Positions 26,823 through 36,916 of a stretch of 64,000 nucleotides of DNA are shown here, one piece after another (positions within the stretch are counted from its first letter, which is position 1; every line of letters begins with the position of its first letter). Both the position numbers and the translations under genes were made by a program. The notes under the pieces are model-generated. The model searched no databases. It was not told the origin of the DNA and saw only the letters and a list, made by a program, of their open reading frames with translations. Source of the DNA: Mycolicibacterium phlei (GTDB lineage Bacteria > Actinomycetota > Actinomycetes > Mycobacteriales > Mycobacteriaceae); contig NZ_CP014475.1 of the NCBI RefSeq assembly GCF_001583415.1, positions 1,550,001 through 1,614,000 on the forward strand. Direction: 5' to 3'.

Positions 26823-27482
26823 TCAGGGTGTGCTGCGCCACCCGTCGACGCCGACGGCAATCATCCGCAGCTGTTTGACGGCGACACGTTTGATCTCGTC
26901 GAGCGCGGCCTGGTCGTGGGCGTCCTCGATGGCCTCGGCAGTGACGATCATGGCGTTGACGAACAGGCTGGCCAGGATGTTGAGATCCTCGCTGCTCCAG
27001 GTGTTCAATCCGGGGAAGCGGGCCAGGTCGATGGCGAGTTCGGATGTGATGAGCCGGATTTCGGTGCGGATGGCGTAACGCAGCACCGAGACGCCGCTGT
27101 TGCGCTCCCGGCCGATGAACCGCCAGTGCTCGCGGCGCTCGTTGACCCCGTCGATGAGGATGTCGACGCTGGACTCGATGACGCGGGTGGGGTCGAGTTT
27201 GCCGGCGCGGGCGCCGCGCAGCAGGTCACGCAGGCTGCGGAAGGACTCGTCGATCAGGACGAGGCCGAGCGCCTCCATCGACTCGAAGTGGCGGTAGAAC
27301 GCCGCCGGCACGATGCCGGCCTCGCGAGTGACCTCACGCAAGCTCAGCCCGGAGAAGCTGCGCTGCTCGAGCAGGCGCAGGGCGGCGTCGATGATGGCCT
27401 GCCGGGTCGCCTGCTTGCGCTCCTCGCGGGTGAGCGTGTCACGCGTGCGCGAACGCTCGCCCCGTCCGGACCGGCTACCCAT
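26823..27482 (-). CDS. TetR-family regulator of the FabR/DesT type
   Basis: This 219-aa regulator has an N-terminal helix-turn-helix, SLREVTREAGIVPAAFYRHF, and a ligand domain. The run AFYRHFESMEALGLVLIDES, the RFIGRERNSG segment and the C-terminal QLRMIAVG match what I recall of E. coli FabR and Pseudomonas DesT, which sense unsaturated acyl-CoA/ACP ratios and control desaturation. ATG 27482 is chosen; ATG 27506 is an alternative that would place the operator inside the coding region. A palindrome directly upstream recurs at the reductase-desaturase operon 15 kb away. It lies just after giant gene 1. Confidence 0.85.
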   Translation of the reverse strand: MGSRSGRGERSRTRDTLTREERKQATRQAIIDAALRLLEQRSFSGLSLREVTREAGIVPAAFYRHFESMEALGLVLIDESFRSLRDLLRGARAGKLDPTRVIESSVDILIDGVNERREHWRFIGRERNSGVSVLRYAIRTEIRLITSELAIDLARFPGLNTWSSEDLNILASLFVNAMIVTAEAIEDAHDQAALDEIKRVAVKQLRMIAVGVDGWRSTP

Positions 27483-27489
27483 GTTTGCC

Positions 27490-27507
27490 AGCGTACAGCT
27501 GTTCACT
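27490..27507. promoter_or_regulatory. Candidate FabR/DesT-like operator at the TetR gene
   Basis: AGCGTACAGCTGTTCACT is an imperfect palindrome (AGYGWACAG arms, 7 of 9 positions paired) 7 bp before the TetR start codon. The half-site AGTGAAC on the minus strand is like the DesT operators I remember. The same pattern recurs at 42282-42300. Autoregulation of the TetR gene is the simplest reading. Confidence 0.6.
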
Positions 27508-27524
27508 TACGTATCGGCGGGTGG

Positions 27525-30500
27525 TCAGAAATCCCGATCGTTGTCGGTTTCGGATATCGCGGCGGTGCTCCCCAGCGGATTTCCTGCCAGGTCTTTCGGA
27601 CCGGACCCGGGAACCCAGGTCATCGTGGCGTTGGAGGTGACGGTGCCCTGGCCGATGAGGGGAAGGCCGAGGAGTTCGCCCTCAGGGCTGACGGCGCCGA
27701 GGGTGATCGTTACCGAGTTGCCGCTCATCACCATCGTTGAGTTGCTGTACTTGAGATACGCACCGAGGAGTCCGCCGAGCAGTGACGTAGCGTATCCCGC
27801 ATTGTCGAGTTTGACTGTGCCGAGCGTCGTCAACTGTGCATTGTCAGCGGCGTTGTAGACCTGGAGCGTGTCCTGTCCCCCGAGGAGATTCAGCAGAATA
27901 TCGCCGTCGAAGACTCGTACTGTGACGGTTTGGGCAGAGCCGTCCCAGCCGGCGAGGATGCTTCCCGGATCAATCGGCTCGCTGAACGTGTAGGTGATGG
28001 TGTCGCCCGGTTCGATCCTGCCTTGAGTACCGCCGTTCTTGTTGGTCGCCGTCACCATCACCGGTATCGGGGCGATGTTGTCGGTGATGGTCACCGTGGC
28101 GACATTGCTGTCGGCATTGCTGTCGCTGCCGTCATTGACCTTGTATGTGAACGAGTCGGCGCCCGTGTAGGTCCCGTTCGGCGTGTAGGTGATGGTGCCG
28201 TTCGCGTTGACCGTCACGCTGCCGTGGGCGGGTTGCGAGACGATCACCGGTGTCAGGGTCGTGCTGTCGACATCGATGTCGTTGGCGAGAACCGCGATGG
28301 TGACCGCCTGACCGGGATTGGTGTGAGCAGTGTCGTTGTTGGCGACCGGTGCGTCGTTGACGGGAGTGACCGTGATGGTCACGGTGCCTTCCGCACTGGT
28401 GGTTCCGTCGGAGACGGTGTACTTGAAGGAGTCGGTGCCGTTCCAATTGGTGGCCGGCGTGTACGAGAAGGTCCCGTCCGCGCTGACGCTCCACACGCCG
28501 CCGTTGACAGTGACGCCGTTGGCCGCAGTAACGGTGAGCGTCTCGCCGATGTCGACGTTCTGCGCGATGTCGTTGATCAGAACATTGCCGGTGATCGGAC
28601 CGCCGTCTTCGAGCCCAGAGGCTGTGTCGTTGATCGCGACGACCGGATCGTTGACCGGGTTGACAGTGATGGTCACCGTGGCCGTATTACTGACCGCGCC
28701 ACTGTTGTCGGTGATCTCGTAGGTGAAGCTGTCGGTGCCGTTGAAGTTGGCATTCGGTGTGTAGGTGAACTCCCCGGTGGTTTCGTTGAACGTCAGGGTG
28801 CCGTTCGAGGGACCCGTCACCACCGCCGCCGACACGATGGTGGCCTTGCCCTCGGGATCGGTGTCGTTGGTCAGTACGTTGCCTGTGACCTGAGTGTCCT
28901 CGTTGGTGGCGATGGTGTCGTTGACCGCGACCGGCGGATCATTGACCGGCTCCACCGTAATCGTCACCGTCGCTTCCTCACTCGTCAGCGAGCCGTCGCT
29001 GATCGTGTAGGTGAAGCTGTCGGTGCCGTTGAAGTTGAGTCCTGGCGTGTAGGTGAACTCTCCGGTGGTTTCGTTGAACGTCAGGGTGCCGTTCGAGGGC
29101 CCGATCACGACCTCCGCCGACTGGATCGTGTTGTTGCCGTCCGGGTCGGTGTCATTGGTCAGCACGTTGCCGGAGACCGCGGTGTCCTCGTCGGTGGTGA
29201 AGCTGTCATTCACAGCGACCGGTCGGTCGTTGACCGGGGTCACGGTGATGTCCACAGTGGCATCGGCGGTGCCACCCTGGCTGTCGGAGACGGTGTAGGT
29301 GAAGCTGTCGGTGCCGTGGTAATCCTGGTGCGGCGTATAGGTGAACGTGCCGTTGGGGTTCAGGTTCAGCGTGCCGTGCGACGGATCGGTATGCGAGATG
29401 ACCGTCAGCGGGTTGCCATCGACGTCGCTGTCGTTGCTCAGGACGTTACCGCTGTAGGTGGTGTCCTCGGCGACGGTGAAGGAATCGTTGGCGGCGACCG
29501 GGGGGTCGTTGACCGGTGTGACCGTGATTGTGACGACACCCGCGGTCTGGCCGTTCACCGTGCCGTCGTTGACCCGGTAGAAGAACGTGTCGGTGCCGTA
29601 GAAGTTCGCATTCGGCGTGTAAGTGAAGGTGCCGTTGGAGTTCAGCGTCAGAGTCCCGTTGTTGGGCCCCATGACCAGAGTCGCCGACAGGGTGTCACCG
29701 TCGACGTCGATGTCGTTGGTCAACACGTTGCCGTTCAACGGGGTGTCCTCGTCGGTGTTGAACGAGTCGTTGACGGCGACGGGGCGGTCGTTCACCGGGT
29801 TGACGGTGATGTTCACGGTGCCGACAGCGGTGCCGCCCTGGCCGTCGGAGACGGTGTAGGTGAAGCTGTCGGTGCCGTTGTAATTCTCATGCGGTGTGTA
29901 GGTGAACGTGCCGTTGGGGTTCAGCGTCAGCGTGCCGTGCGCCGGGTTGGTATTCGCGATGACCGTCAGAGCGCCGCCGTCGACGTCGGTGTCGTTGGCC
30001 AGCAGACCGGTGCCGGCGGGCACGGTCAGGACGGTGTCCTCGTTGACGCTGTAGTTGTCGGTCACGGCGACAGGCGCATCGTTGACCGCGATCACCGTGA
30101 TGTTCACGGTGCCGACGGCGGTGCCGCCCTGGCCGTCGGAGACGGTGTAGGTGAAGCTATCGGTGCCGTTGTAGTTGGCCACTGGGGTGTAGGTGAACGA
30201 CCCGTCGGTGTTGACGGTGACGGTGCCGTGGGCCGGCTCGGTGGTCAGGGTGGCGGACAGAGTGCCGCCGTCGACGTCGGTGTCGTTGGCCAGCAGACCG
30301 GTGCCGACGGGCACGGTCAGGACGGTGTCCTCGTTCACGGTGTACGTGTCGGTGCCCGCGACCGGCGCGTCGTTGACCGAGGTGACCGAGATCGTCACCA
30401 ACGCCGTATCGGTGCCGCCTTGGCCATCGGAGACCTCGTAGGTGAAGGTGTCGGTGCCGTTGAAGTTGAGATCGGGCGTGTAGGTGAACGTGCCGTCCTC

Positions 30501-33500
30501 GTTGAGCGTCAACGTGCCGCTGCTCGGACCCGACACCACGCCGACCACTGTCAGCGCATCCTTATCGGCGTCAACGTCGTTGGCGAGGACATCCATGGTG
30601 AGCTCGGTGTCCTCATCGACGGTGAACGAATCGTCGTTGGCCACCGGGGCGTCATTGACGTTGGTCACCACGATGGTGACCAACGCCGTGTTGCTCGTCA
30701 GCTCGCCGTCTGAGGCCTCGTAGGTGAAGGTGTCGGTGCCGTAGAAATCGACATTGGGGACGTAGGTGAAGCTACCGTCCGGGTTCAGCGTGAGTGTGCC
30801 GTTCTTCGGCCCGTCGACCAGGCTGACCGTGATGGAATCGCCGTCGACGTCGATGTCGTTGCCGATCACCGAGTCTTGCAGCGTTCCCTCTTCGGGGACG
30901 GTGAAGTTGTCGTTGTATGCGACCGGCGCATCGTTGACTGGCTGAATGTTGAATGTCACGGTGCCGGTGGCGATTCCGCCCTTGCCGTCGGAGACGGTGT
31001 AGGTGAACGAGTCGGTGCCGTGGTAGTTGGGGTTCGGCGTATAGGTGAACGTGCCGTCGGCGTTCAGGTCCAGGGTCCCGTTACTGGGTGGGTCATCCAG
31101 TGTCACGGTGAGGCTGTCGCCGTCGACGTCGTGGACGGTGACGCTGGACTCGATCTGGTGGTCCTCGTCGAAGGTGAAGGTGTCGTCTTCGGCGGTCGGG
31201 TCGTCGTTGACGGGGGTGATGGTGATGGTGATGGTGCCGGTGGCGGTTTCGCCGTCAGGGTCGGTGACGGTGTAGGTGAACGTATCGACACCGTTGAAGT
31301 TGGCGGCCGGTGTGTAGGTGTAGTCGCCGTTGGCGGTGATGCTGTAGGTGCCGCCGTTGGCGGTGGTCTGGTTGGTGACCGGTGTGACGGTGAGGGTTTC
31401 GTCGACGTCGACGTTGGCCGCGTTGTCGTTGGTCAGCACGTTGCCGGTCACAGCCGGGCCGTCTTCGACACCGGTGTTGGTGTCGTTGACCGCCACCACC
31501 GGGTCGTTGACCGCGGTGATGGTGATGGTGATGGTGCCGGTGGCGGTTTCGCCGTCGGGGTCGGTGACGGTGTAGGTGAAGGTGTCGTCGCCGTTGTAGT
31601 TGGCGGTTGGGGTGTAGGTGAAGGTGCCGTCGCCGTTGTCGGTGACGGTGCCGTGAGCGGGGGTGCCGAGGTTGATGGTCAAGGGGTCGCCGTCGGCATC
31701 GGAGATCGGCAGGGTCCCGGTGTAGGGGGTGTCCTCCTCGGTGGTCACGGTGTCATCGCCGGCGACGGGGGCGTCGTTGACGGGGGTGACGGTGATGGTG
31801 ATGGTGCCGGTGTCGCTGTAGGTGCCGTCGCTGACGGTGTAGGTGAAGCTGTCGGTGCCGTTGAAGTTGGCGGCCGGTGTGTAGGTGTAGTCGCCGTTGG
31901 CGGTGATGCTGTAGGTGCCGCCGTTGGCGGTGGTGAGGTTGGTGACCGGTGTGACGGTGAGGGTTTCGCCGACGTCGACGTTGGCCGCGTTGTCGTTGGT
32001 CAGGACGTTGCCGGTGATCGGGCCGCCGTCTTCGTCGACGGTGTTGGTGTCGTCGACCGCGACGACGGGGTCGTTGACGGCGGTGATGGTGATGGTGATG
32101 GTGCCGGTGGCGGTTTCGCCGTCAGGGTCGGTGACGGTGTAGGTGAAGGAGTCGTCGCCGTTGTAATTCGTCGTCGGGGTGTAGGTGAAGGTGCCGTCTT
32201 CGTGGATGGTCAGGGCACCGTATTCCGGTTCGGTGCCGACCTCGATGGTCAGGGGGTCGCCGTCGGCATCGGAGATCGGCAGGGTCCCGGTGTAGGGGGT
32301 GTCCTCCTCGGTGGTCACGGTGTCATCGCCGGCGACGGGGGCGTCGTTGACGGGGGTGACGGTGATGGTGATGGTGCCGGTGTCGCTGTAGGTGCCGTCG
32401 CTGACGGTGTAGGTGAAGTTGTCGGTGCCGTTGAAGTTTTCGGCGGGGGTGTAGGTGTAGGTACCGTCCGCGGCGATGCTGTAGGTGCCGCCGTTGGCGG
32501 TGGTGAGGTTGGAAACCGGTGTGACAGTCAGAACCTCGCCGGCGTCGACGTTGGCCGCGTTGTCGTTGGTCAGGACGTTGCCGGTGATCGGGCCGCCGTC
32601 TTCGTCGACGGTGTTGGTGTCGTCGACCGCGACGACGGGGTCGTTGACCGCGGTGACGGTGATCGTCACGACACCGGTGGAGCTGGTGGCGCCGTCACTG
32701 ATCGTGTAGGTGAAGCTGTCGGTGCCGTTGAAGTTTTCGGCGGGGGTGTAGGTGAACTCGCCGTCGGCGTCGATGGTCCAGGTGCCGCCGTTGGCGGTGA
32801 CGCCGGAACCCGGTGTGACGGTGAGGACCTCGTCGTCGACGTTGGCGGCGTTGTTGGCGGTCAGAATGTTGCCGGTGGCCGTGGCGCCGTCCTCGACGGC
32901 GTCGGCGGTGATCTCGACGGCCTGCACCGGGTCGTTGACCGCGGTGACGGTGATGGTCACCGTGCCGATCGCGGTACCACCCTGCCCGTCGGAGACCAGG
33001 TAGGTGAAGGTGTCCCCGCCGTTGAAGTTCGGTGCCGGGGTGTAGGTGAAGGTGCCGTCGCCATCCAGCGTGACCGTGCCGTTCTTCGGTTCCGTCGCCA
33101 ATATCACCGACAACCCATCGCCGTCGGGGTCGGTGTCGTTGCTGAGGACATTGCCGGTGAGCGTGCTGTCCTCGTTGATGGTGTAGGAGTCGGGACCGGC
33201 GACGGGCAGGTCGTTGACCGAGGCCACCGTGATCGTCACCGTGGCCGTGTTGCTCGTCAGGAGGCCGTCGGAGGCCTTGTACGTGAACGAGTCGACGCCG
33301 TGGAAGTTGGCGTTCGGCGTGTAGGAGAACGTGCCGTCCGGATTCAGCGTGAGCGTCCCGTTCGACGGGCCCGAAACCAGCTGTGCCGTCAGCGGATCGC
33401 CGTCTGAGTCGGTGTCGTTGTCCAGGACGCTGCCGGTCTTCGGAGTGTCCTCGTTGGTGGTGAACGTGTCGTTGGCCGCCACCGGTGCGTGGTTGATGTC

Positions 33501-36500
33501 GCGGACGGTGATGCGGACCGTCGCTACTTCACTGTCGGCGGCGTTGTCGGAGGCGATATAGGTGAACGAATCCTCGCCGTGGAAGCCGCTGTTGGGGATG
33601 TAGGTGAAGGTGCCGTCAGCGTTGAGCGTCACCGTGCCGTTGGCCGCCGGGCTCACCAGGGTGGCGGTGAGTGGGTTGTTGTCCTTGTCGGTGTCGTTGC
33701 TCAGGACGTTGCCGGTCAACACCGAATCCTCGTTGATCGTGTACGAGTCATCCTGGGCCACAGGCGGATCGTTGACCGGTGTCACCGAGATGATGACGAT
33801 CGAGGCGTCACTGTCGACGACACCGTCGGAGATGGAGTAGTAGAAGTAGTCGACGCCGTTGAAGTCCGGTGCCGGCGTGTAGGTGAACGTGCCGTCCTCG
33901 TTCAGCGTCACGTCGCCGTGCGAGGGCGGCATCACCAGGACCGCGGTGAGCGCGTCGCCGTCGATGTCGTGGTCGTTGTCCAGGACGTTGCCCGTCAACG
34001 GCGAGTCCTCGGGCGTTGAGTAGAAGTCGTCCTGCGAGACCGGGGCGTCGTTGACGGGGGTGACGGTGACGGTGACCAGGCCGGTGTCGCTGCCACCCTT
34101 GCCGTCGATGACGGTGTAGGTGAAGGTGTCGGTGCCGTTGAAGTCCGCCGCCGGGGTGTAGGTGAACGACCCGTCCGGGTTGAAGGCCACCGTCCCGTGT
34201 CCCGGCTGCGTGACCGTCGACACCGAGAGCGGATTGCCGTCGACGTCGCTGTCGTTGGTCAGCAGGTTGCCGCTGAGCGTCCCGTCCTCGGCGACCACAT
34301 AGACGTCGTCCTGAGCCACCGGTGCGTCGTTGACCGGGGTCACCGTGATCGTCACGACCGCCGGCGCGCTGGTGGCGGTGCCGTCGGACACCGTGTAGCT
34401 GAACGAGTCTGTGCCGTAGTAGTTCTCGTTAGGCTTGTAGGTGAAGCTGCCGTCCGACTCCAGCGTGAGTGTGCCGTGCGCCGGATTCGACACCACCGAC
34501 GCGGTCAGTGAGTCGCCGTCCACATCGCTGTCGTTGGTGAGGACGTTGTTGGTGAGCGTGCCGTCCTCGGTGACGGTGAAGCTGTCGTTGACCGCGACGG
34601 GCGCGTCGTTGACCGGGTTGACCGTGATGGTGACGGTGGCGGGGCCACTGGTCGCGCCGTGGCTGTCGGTGACGGTGTAGGTGAACGAGTCGGTGCCGTG
34701 GAAGTTCGCGTTCGGCGTGTAGGTGAAGCTTCCGTTCGAATGCCACTGCAGCTGACCGTTCGCCGTCCCCGCGCCGGGGGTGACCGTCAGCGGGTCGCCG
34801 TCGACGTCGACGTCGTTGGCCAGCACGTTGCCGACCAGGACCGCGTCCTCGTTGACGGTGTAGGAATCCGGGTTCGCGACCGGGTCATCGTTGACGGGGG
34901 TGACGGTGATCCGCACCAGCGTCGGCGCACCCGTCAGCTCACCGTCGGTGGCGACATACGAGAACGCATCGGTGCCAGTGAAGTTCGCGTTCGGCGTGTA
35001 GACGAACGAGCCGTCGGCGTTGAGCTGGACGGTGCCGTGGCTGGGCGCGGTGTCCAGCACCGCGGTGAAGCTGTCACCGTCGGGATCGGAGTCGTTGGCC
35101 AGCACGTTGCCCGTGGCCTGCGAGTCCTCGGTGATGACGTACTCGTCGTCAGTGCCCACCGGGGGCCGGTTGACCGGGGTGATGATGATGGCGACGCGTG
35201 CCGGGGCGCCCGCCGCGCTGTTGTAGGCCGTGTAGAGGAACACGTCCTCGCCGGAGTACTCGGGATCGGGCTCGTAGAGGAACGAGCCGTCCGGTTGCAG
35301 CGTCAACCTGCCGTACTGAGGCTCCACAAGCGGTGCGGCGGTGAGGGTTTCGCCGTTGGGGTCGGTGTCGTTGGCCAGCACGTTGCCCGTGGCGGGCACG
35401 CCCTGTTCGGTGACGAACACATCGTTGTTCGGCGTCGGCGGCAGCGTCGCGGCCACAACCGTGATCCTGATCTTCGCCGAGTCGGTGTGGCCCCAGTGCG
35501 GGCGCAGGAAGCCGAGCAGGCCGTGCAGGTGCGGTCGGGTGTGGGCGTCGCTGACGGTGAGCCGGAACTCGTCGGTGCCGGTGAAGCCGGGGTCTGGGGT
35601 GTAGGTGAAGGTGCCGGTGGCCTGGTCGACGGTGACCGAGCCGTGCGTCGGCCCGCCGGGCACGCCCTGGGTGGGCACGTAGTACCGGAGGTTGTCACCG
35701 TCGAAGTCGTGCACGTGGAAGGAGATCGGGCCGCTCTCCCCGCCGGGAGGCAGCACCAGGGTGATCTCCTGGTTGATCGCGATCGGAGTCCAGTTGAAAA
35801 AGGTGCGCTGCACCTCGCGGCGCACGAACTCCAGCATCGCCCACAGCATCGGCGGGTGCGTCGGCGCGGACGGGTGCCCGAAGATCGGGGTCAGCAGGGC
35901 GGCGACGACGGTGTGCGCGAGATCGATGACGGCCATCGGCACCGCCAGCACCGCCTGCAGCGGGTTGACCGCGGTCGCCGACGGGATGGTCGGCGGCTGC
36001 CACCGGATGTGATGGGCCACCTGGTTCGGGGCCTCATTCCCGGTGTCCCCGATGTCCTCGGAGTCTTCGGAGGTGGCGGACAGACCGAACGCCTGCAGCA
36101 CCGAATCGATGACGTCGGTATCGCTCGTCGGCTCCGGTGACCTGAACGCCTCTGCGGGCGAATTGTTTTCGGTCGAAGCCGGGTCGCCCCCAGACTCTGC
36201 GGCGGGATCGGACTCGGGCTCGGGATCCTGGATCGGCGGGACCGCCTCGTCCTCGCCGGCGACCGGCTCCGGCTCTTCCTCCTCGGGCTCCGGCTCCGGC
36301 TCCGGCGTCTCCACCTCGAGGTCGTCATCGGTCGCCTGTCCGGCGTCGTTGGTGGAGTTGGTGAGCCCACCGGAGCTGCTGACCTGCATGCCCCCGGAGG
36401 TGTCGGGGTCCGTGTCGGTGTCGGTGCCGGCGTTGCCCGAATTGTTCGACGACGGGGTCGACGGGGACTCCGCCGATTCGCTGGTGGTCGAGGGGGAGGT

Positions 36501-36794
36501 GTCGGACACCTTGGCGTCGTCGGAACCGGATTCGGGCTGGGCGTAGGCGACGGCCATGCCGTGATGGCCGGTGCCCACCACGGCGCCGATGCCGAGCGCC
36601 ACCGCCAGCGCGCCGACGCGGCCGATGTAGCGCGAGTAGTTCGCCGCCGTCGCCGGTTCGAACGCGGCGGTCGCGTCGCGGTCGTCGGGGCGCAGGGTGA
36701 AGTGCGGGTATACCGCCTGCGGAGCGGATGTGCGGTTGTTTCTCCGGTGACGACCCCGGGTGCGGTCGACGCGCTGTCCACGCACATCGGTCAC
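27525..36794 (-). CDS. Giant secreted cadherin/VCBS-like repeat protein 1 (3089 aa)
   Basis: Parts in order: a basic, extended signal region (residues 1-85, hydrophobic core 56-83, cleavage near AYA); an acidic Ser/Pro/Glu linker (about 86-265); a conserved segment ending LEFVRREVQRTFFN; a divergent first Ig-like unit; 26 tandem repeats of about 92-98 aa; and a C-terminal SEPIDPGSILAGWDG domain ending NDRDF. Each repeat carries NVLxNDxDxDGDxLT, FTYTPNxNFNGTDSFTYTVSDG and VTITVTPVNDAPVA, typical of bacterial cadherin-like/VCBS adhesins with Ca-binding Asp loops. GTG 36794 follows GGGAG. No transporter gene is adjacent. It is a tandem paralogue of giant gene 2. An adhesin or biofilm role is inferred. 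Confidence 0.88.
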   Translation of the reverse strand: MTDVRGQRVDRTRGRHRRNNRTSAPQAVYPHFTLRPDDRDATAAFEPATAANYSRYIGRVGALAVALGIGAVVGTGHHGMAVAYAQPESGSDDAKVSDTSPSTTSESAESPSTPSSNNSGNAGTDTDTDPDTSGGMQVSSSGGLTNSTNDAGQATDDDLEVETPEPEPEPEEEEPEPVAGEDEAVPPIQDPEPESDPAAESGGDPASTENNSPAEAFRSPEPTSDTDVIDSVLQAFGLSATSEDSEDIGDTGNEAPNQVAHHIRWQPPTIPSATAVNPLQAVLAVPMAVIDLAHTVVAALLTPIFGHPSAPTHPPMLWAMLEFVRREVQRTFFNWTPIAINQEITLVLPPGGESGPISFHVHDFDGDNLRYYVPTQGVPGGPTHGSVTVDQATGTFTYTPDPGFTGTDEFRLTVSDAHTRPHLHGLLGFLRPHWGHTDSAKIRITVVAATLPPTPNNDVFVTEQGVPATGNVLANDTDPNGETLTAAPLVEPQYGRLTLQPDGSFLYEPDPEYSGEDVFLYTAYNSAAGAPARVAIIITPVNRPPVGTDDEYVITEDSQATGNVLANDSDPDGDSFTAVLDTAPSHGTVQLNADGSFVYTPNANFTGTDAFSYVATDGELTGAPTLVRITVTPVNDDPVANPDSYTVNEDAVLVGNVLANDVDVDGDPLTVTPGAGTANGQLQWHSNGSFTYTPNANFHGTDSFTYTVTDSHGATSGPATVTITVNPVNDAPVAVNDSFTVTEDGTLTNNVLTNDSDVDGDSLTASVVSNPAHGTLTLESDGSFTYKPNENYYGTDSFSYTVSDGTATSAPAVVTITVTPVNDAPVAQDDVYVVAEDGTLSGNLLTNDSDVDGNPLSVSTVTQPGHGTVAFNPDGSFTYTPAADFNGTDTFTYTVIDGKGGSDTGLVTVTVTPVNDAPVSQDDFYSTPEDSPLTGNVLDNDHDIDGDALTAVLVMPPSHGDVTLNEDGTFTYTPAPDFNGVDYFYYSISDGVVDSDASIVIISVTPVNDPPVAQDDSYTINEDSVLTGNVLSNDTDKDNNPLTATLVSPAANGTVTLNADGTFTYIPNSGFHGEDSFTYIASDNAADSEVATVRITVRDINHAPVAANDTFTTNEDTPKTGSVLDNDTDSDGDPLTAQLVSGPSNGTLTLNPDGTFSYTPNANFHGVDSFTYKASDGLLTSNTATVTITVASVNDLPVAGPDSYTINEDSTLTGNVLSNDTDPDGDGLSVILATEPKNGTVTLDGDGTFTYTPAPNFNGGDTFTYLVSDGQGGTAIGTVTITVTAVNDPVQAVEITADAVEDGATATGNILTANNAANVDDEVLTVTPGSGVTANGGTWTIDADGEFTYTPAENFNGTDSFTYTISDGATSSTGVVTITVTAVNDPVVAVDDTNTVDEDGGPITGNVLTNDNAANVDAGEVLTVTPVSNLTTANGGTYSIAADGTYTYTPAENFNGTDNFTYTVSDGTYSDTGTITITVTPVNDAPVAGDDTVTTEEDTPYTGTLPISDADGDPLTIEVGTEPEYGALTIHEDGTFTYTPTTNYNGDDSFTYTVTDPDGETATGTITITITAVNDPVVAVDDTNTVDEDGGPITGNVLTNDNAANVDVGETLTVTPVTNLTTANGGTYSITANGDYTYTPAANFNGTDSFTYTVSDGTYSDTGTITITVTPVNDAPVAGDDTVTTEEDTPYTGTLPISDADGDPLTINLGTPAHGTVTDNGDGTFTYTPTANYNGDDTFTYTVTDPDGETATGTITITITAVNDPVVAVNDTNTGVEDGPAVTGNVLTNDNAANVDVDETLTVTPVTNQTTANGGTYSITANGDYTYTPAANFNGVDTFTYTVTDPDGETATGTITITITPVNDDPTAEDDTFTFDEDHQIESSVTVHDVDGDSLTVTLDDPPSNGTLDLNADGTFTYTPNPNYHGTDSFTYTVSDGKGGIATGTVTFNIQPVNDAPVAYNDNFTVPEEGTLQDSVIGNDIDVDGDSITVSLVDGPKNGTLTLNPDGSFTYVPNVDFYGTDTFTYEASDGELTSNTALVTIVVTNVNDAPVANDDSFTVDEDTELTMDVLANDVDADKDALTVVGVVSGPSSGTLTLNEDGTFTYTPDLNFNGTDTFTYEVSDGQGGTDTALVTISVTSVNDAPVAGTDTYTVNEDTVLTVPVGTGLLANDTDVDGGTLSATLTTEPAHGTVTVNTDGSFTYTPVANYNGTDSFTYTVSDGQGGTAVGTVNITVIAVNDAPVAVTDNYSVNEDTVLTVPAGTGLLANDTDVDGGALTVIANTNPAHGTLTLNPNGTFTYTPHENYNGTDSFTYTVSDGQGGTAVGTVNITVNPVNDRPVAVNDSFNTDEDTPLNGNVLTNDIDVDGDTLSATLVMGPNNGTLTLNSNGTFTYTPNANFYGTDTFFYRVNDGTVNGQTAGVVTITVTPVNDPPVAANDSFTVAEDTTYSGNVLSNDSDVDGNPLTVISHTDPSHGTLNLNPNGTFTYTPHQDYHGTDSFTYTVSDSQGGTADATVDITVTPVNDRPVAVNDSFTTDEDTAVSGNVLTNDTDPDGNNTIQSAEVVIGPSNGTLTFNETTGEFTYTPGLNFNGTDSFTYTISDGSLTSEEATVTITVEPVNDPPVAVNDTIATNEDTQVTGNVLTNDTDPEGKATIVSAAVVTGPSNGTLTFNETTGEFTYTPNANFNGTDSFTYEITDNSGAVSNTATVTITVNPVNDPVVAINDTASGLEDGGPITGNVLINDIAQNVDIGETLTVTAANGVTVNGGVWSVSADGTFSYTPATNWNGTDSFKYTVSDGTTSAEGTVTITVTPVNDAPVANNDTAHTNPGQAVTIAVLANDIDVDSTTLTPVIVSQPAHGSVTVNANGTITYTPNGTYTGADSFTYKVNDGSDSNADSNVATVTITDNIAPIPVMVTATNKNGGTQGRIEPGDTITYTFSEPIDPGSILAGWDGSAQTVTVRVFDGDILLNLLGGQDTLQVYNAADNAQLTTLGTVKLDNAGYATSLLGGLLGAYLKYSNSTMVMSGNSVTITLGAVSPEGELLGLPLIGQGTVTSNATMTWVPGSGPKDLAGNPLGSTAAISETDNDRDF
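28066..35424 (-). repeat. 26 tandem cadherin/VCBS-like repeats in giant gene 1 (approximate limits)
   Basis: I counted 26 units of about 92-98 codons from the VFVTEQG unit near 35424 down to the unit ending DNIAPIP near 28066. Most are diverged at DNA level. The central part (about 31,100-32,650) is nearly identical in a two-unit, 570-bp periodicity. Repeats of this kind change copy number by recombination and are easily mis-assembled. Confidence 0.85.
31113..32650 (-). repeat. 570-bp higher-order tandem duplication inside giant gene 1
   Basis: Bases 31683-31848 (166 bp) are identical to 32253-32418, and 31973-32078 (106 bp) are identical to 32543-32648; both pairs are offset by exactly 570 bp, or 190 codons. 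Each unit is one NAANVD-type repeat plus one TEEDTPYTGT-type repeat. The 31291-31363 stretch matches 31861-31933 in the same register, so the array holds two to three copies. The identity points to recent expansion. Confidence 0.85.
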
Positions 36795-36889
36795 TGTCAG
36801 TCTCCCGCCGTCTGCGCCGCCTGGGCGAATCCGCTCGCTCTGCTGCCCACCCGACGCAGGGTATGGAGACCGACCGCTGTGGGGGAGCG

Positions 36890-36916
36890 TCAGCTAATTT
36901 AACTTACCTGTTAAAT
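36890..36916. promoter_or_regulatory. AT-rich palindrome in the giant gene 1 upstream region
   Basis: A perfect inverted repeat, ATTTAAC-TTACCT-GTTAAAT (36897-36916), sits about 100 bp upstream of giant gene 1 in otherwise GC-rich DNA. Its left part, TCAGCTAATTTAAC, recurs exactly at 41964-41977, about 92 bp upstream of giant gene 2. On the minus strand it contains possible -10 elements such as TAAATT. It is a candidate promoter/operator common to both giant genes. Confidence 0.55.

Noticed and set aside
27930..33407. Very long plus-strand open frames (927 and 843 codons) opposite giant gene 1
   Set aside because: They mirror the repeat periodicity of the minus-strand gene and give Val/Gly/Asp/Arg-rich text with no domain or start signal. 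They result from the high GC content and the repetitive codon pattern.
28066..35424. Possible CRISPR-like array because of regular repeats
   Set aside because: Repeats are about 285 bp, in frame, diverged and without unique spacers. They encode protein domains.
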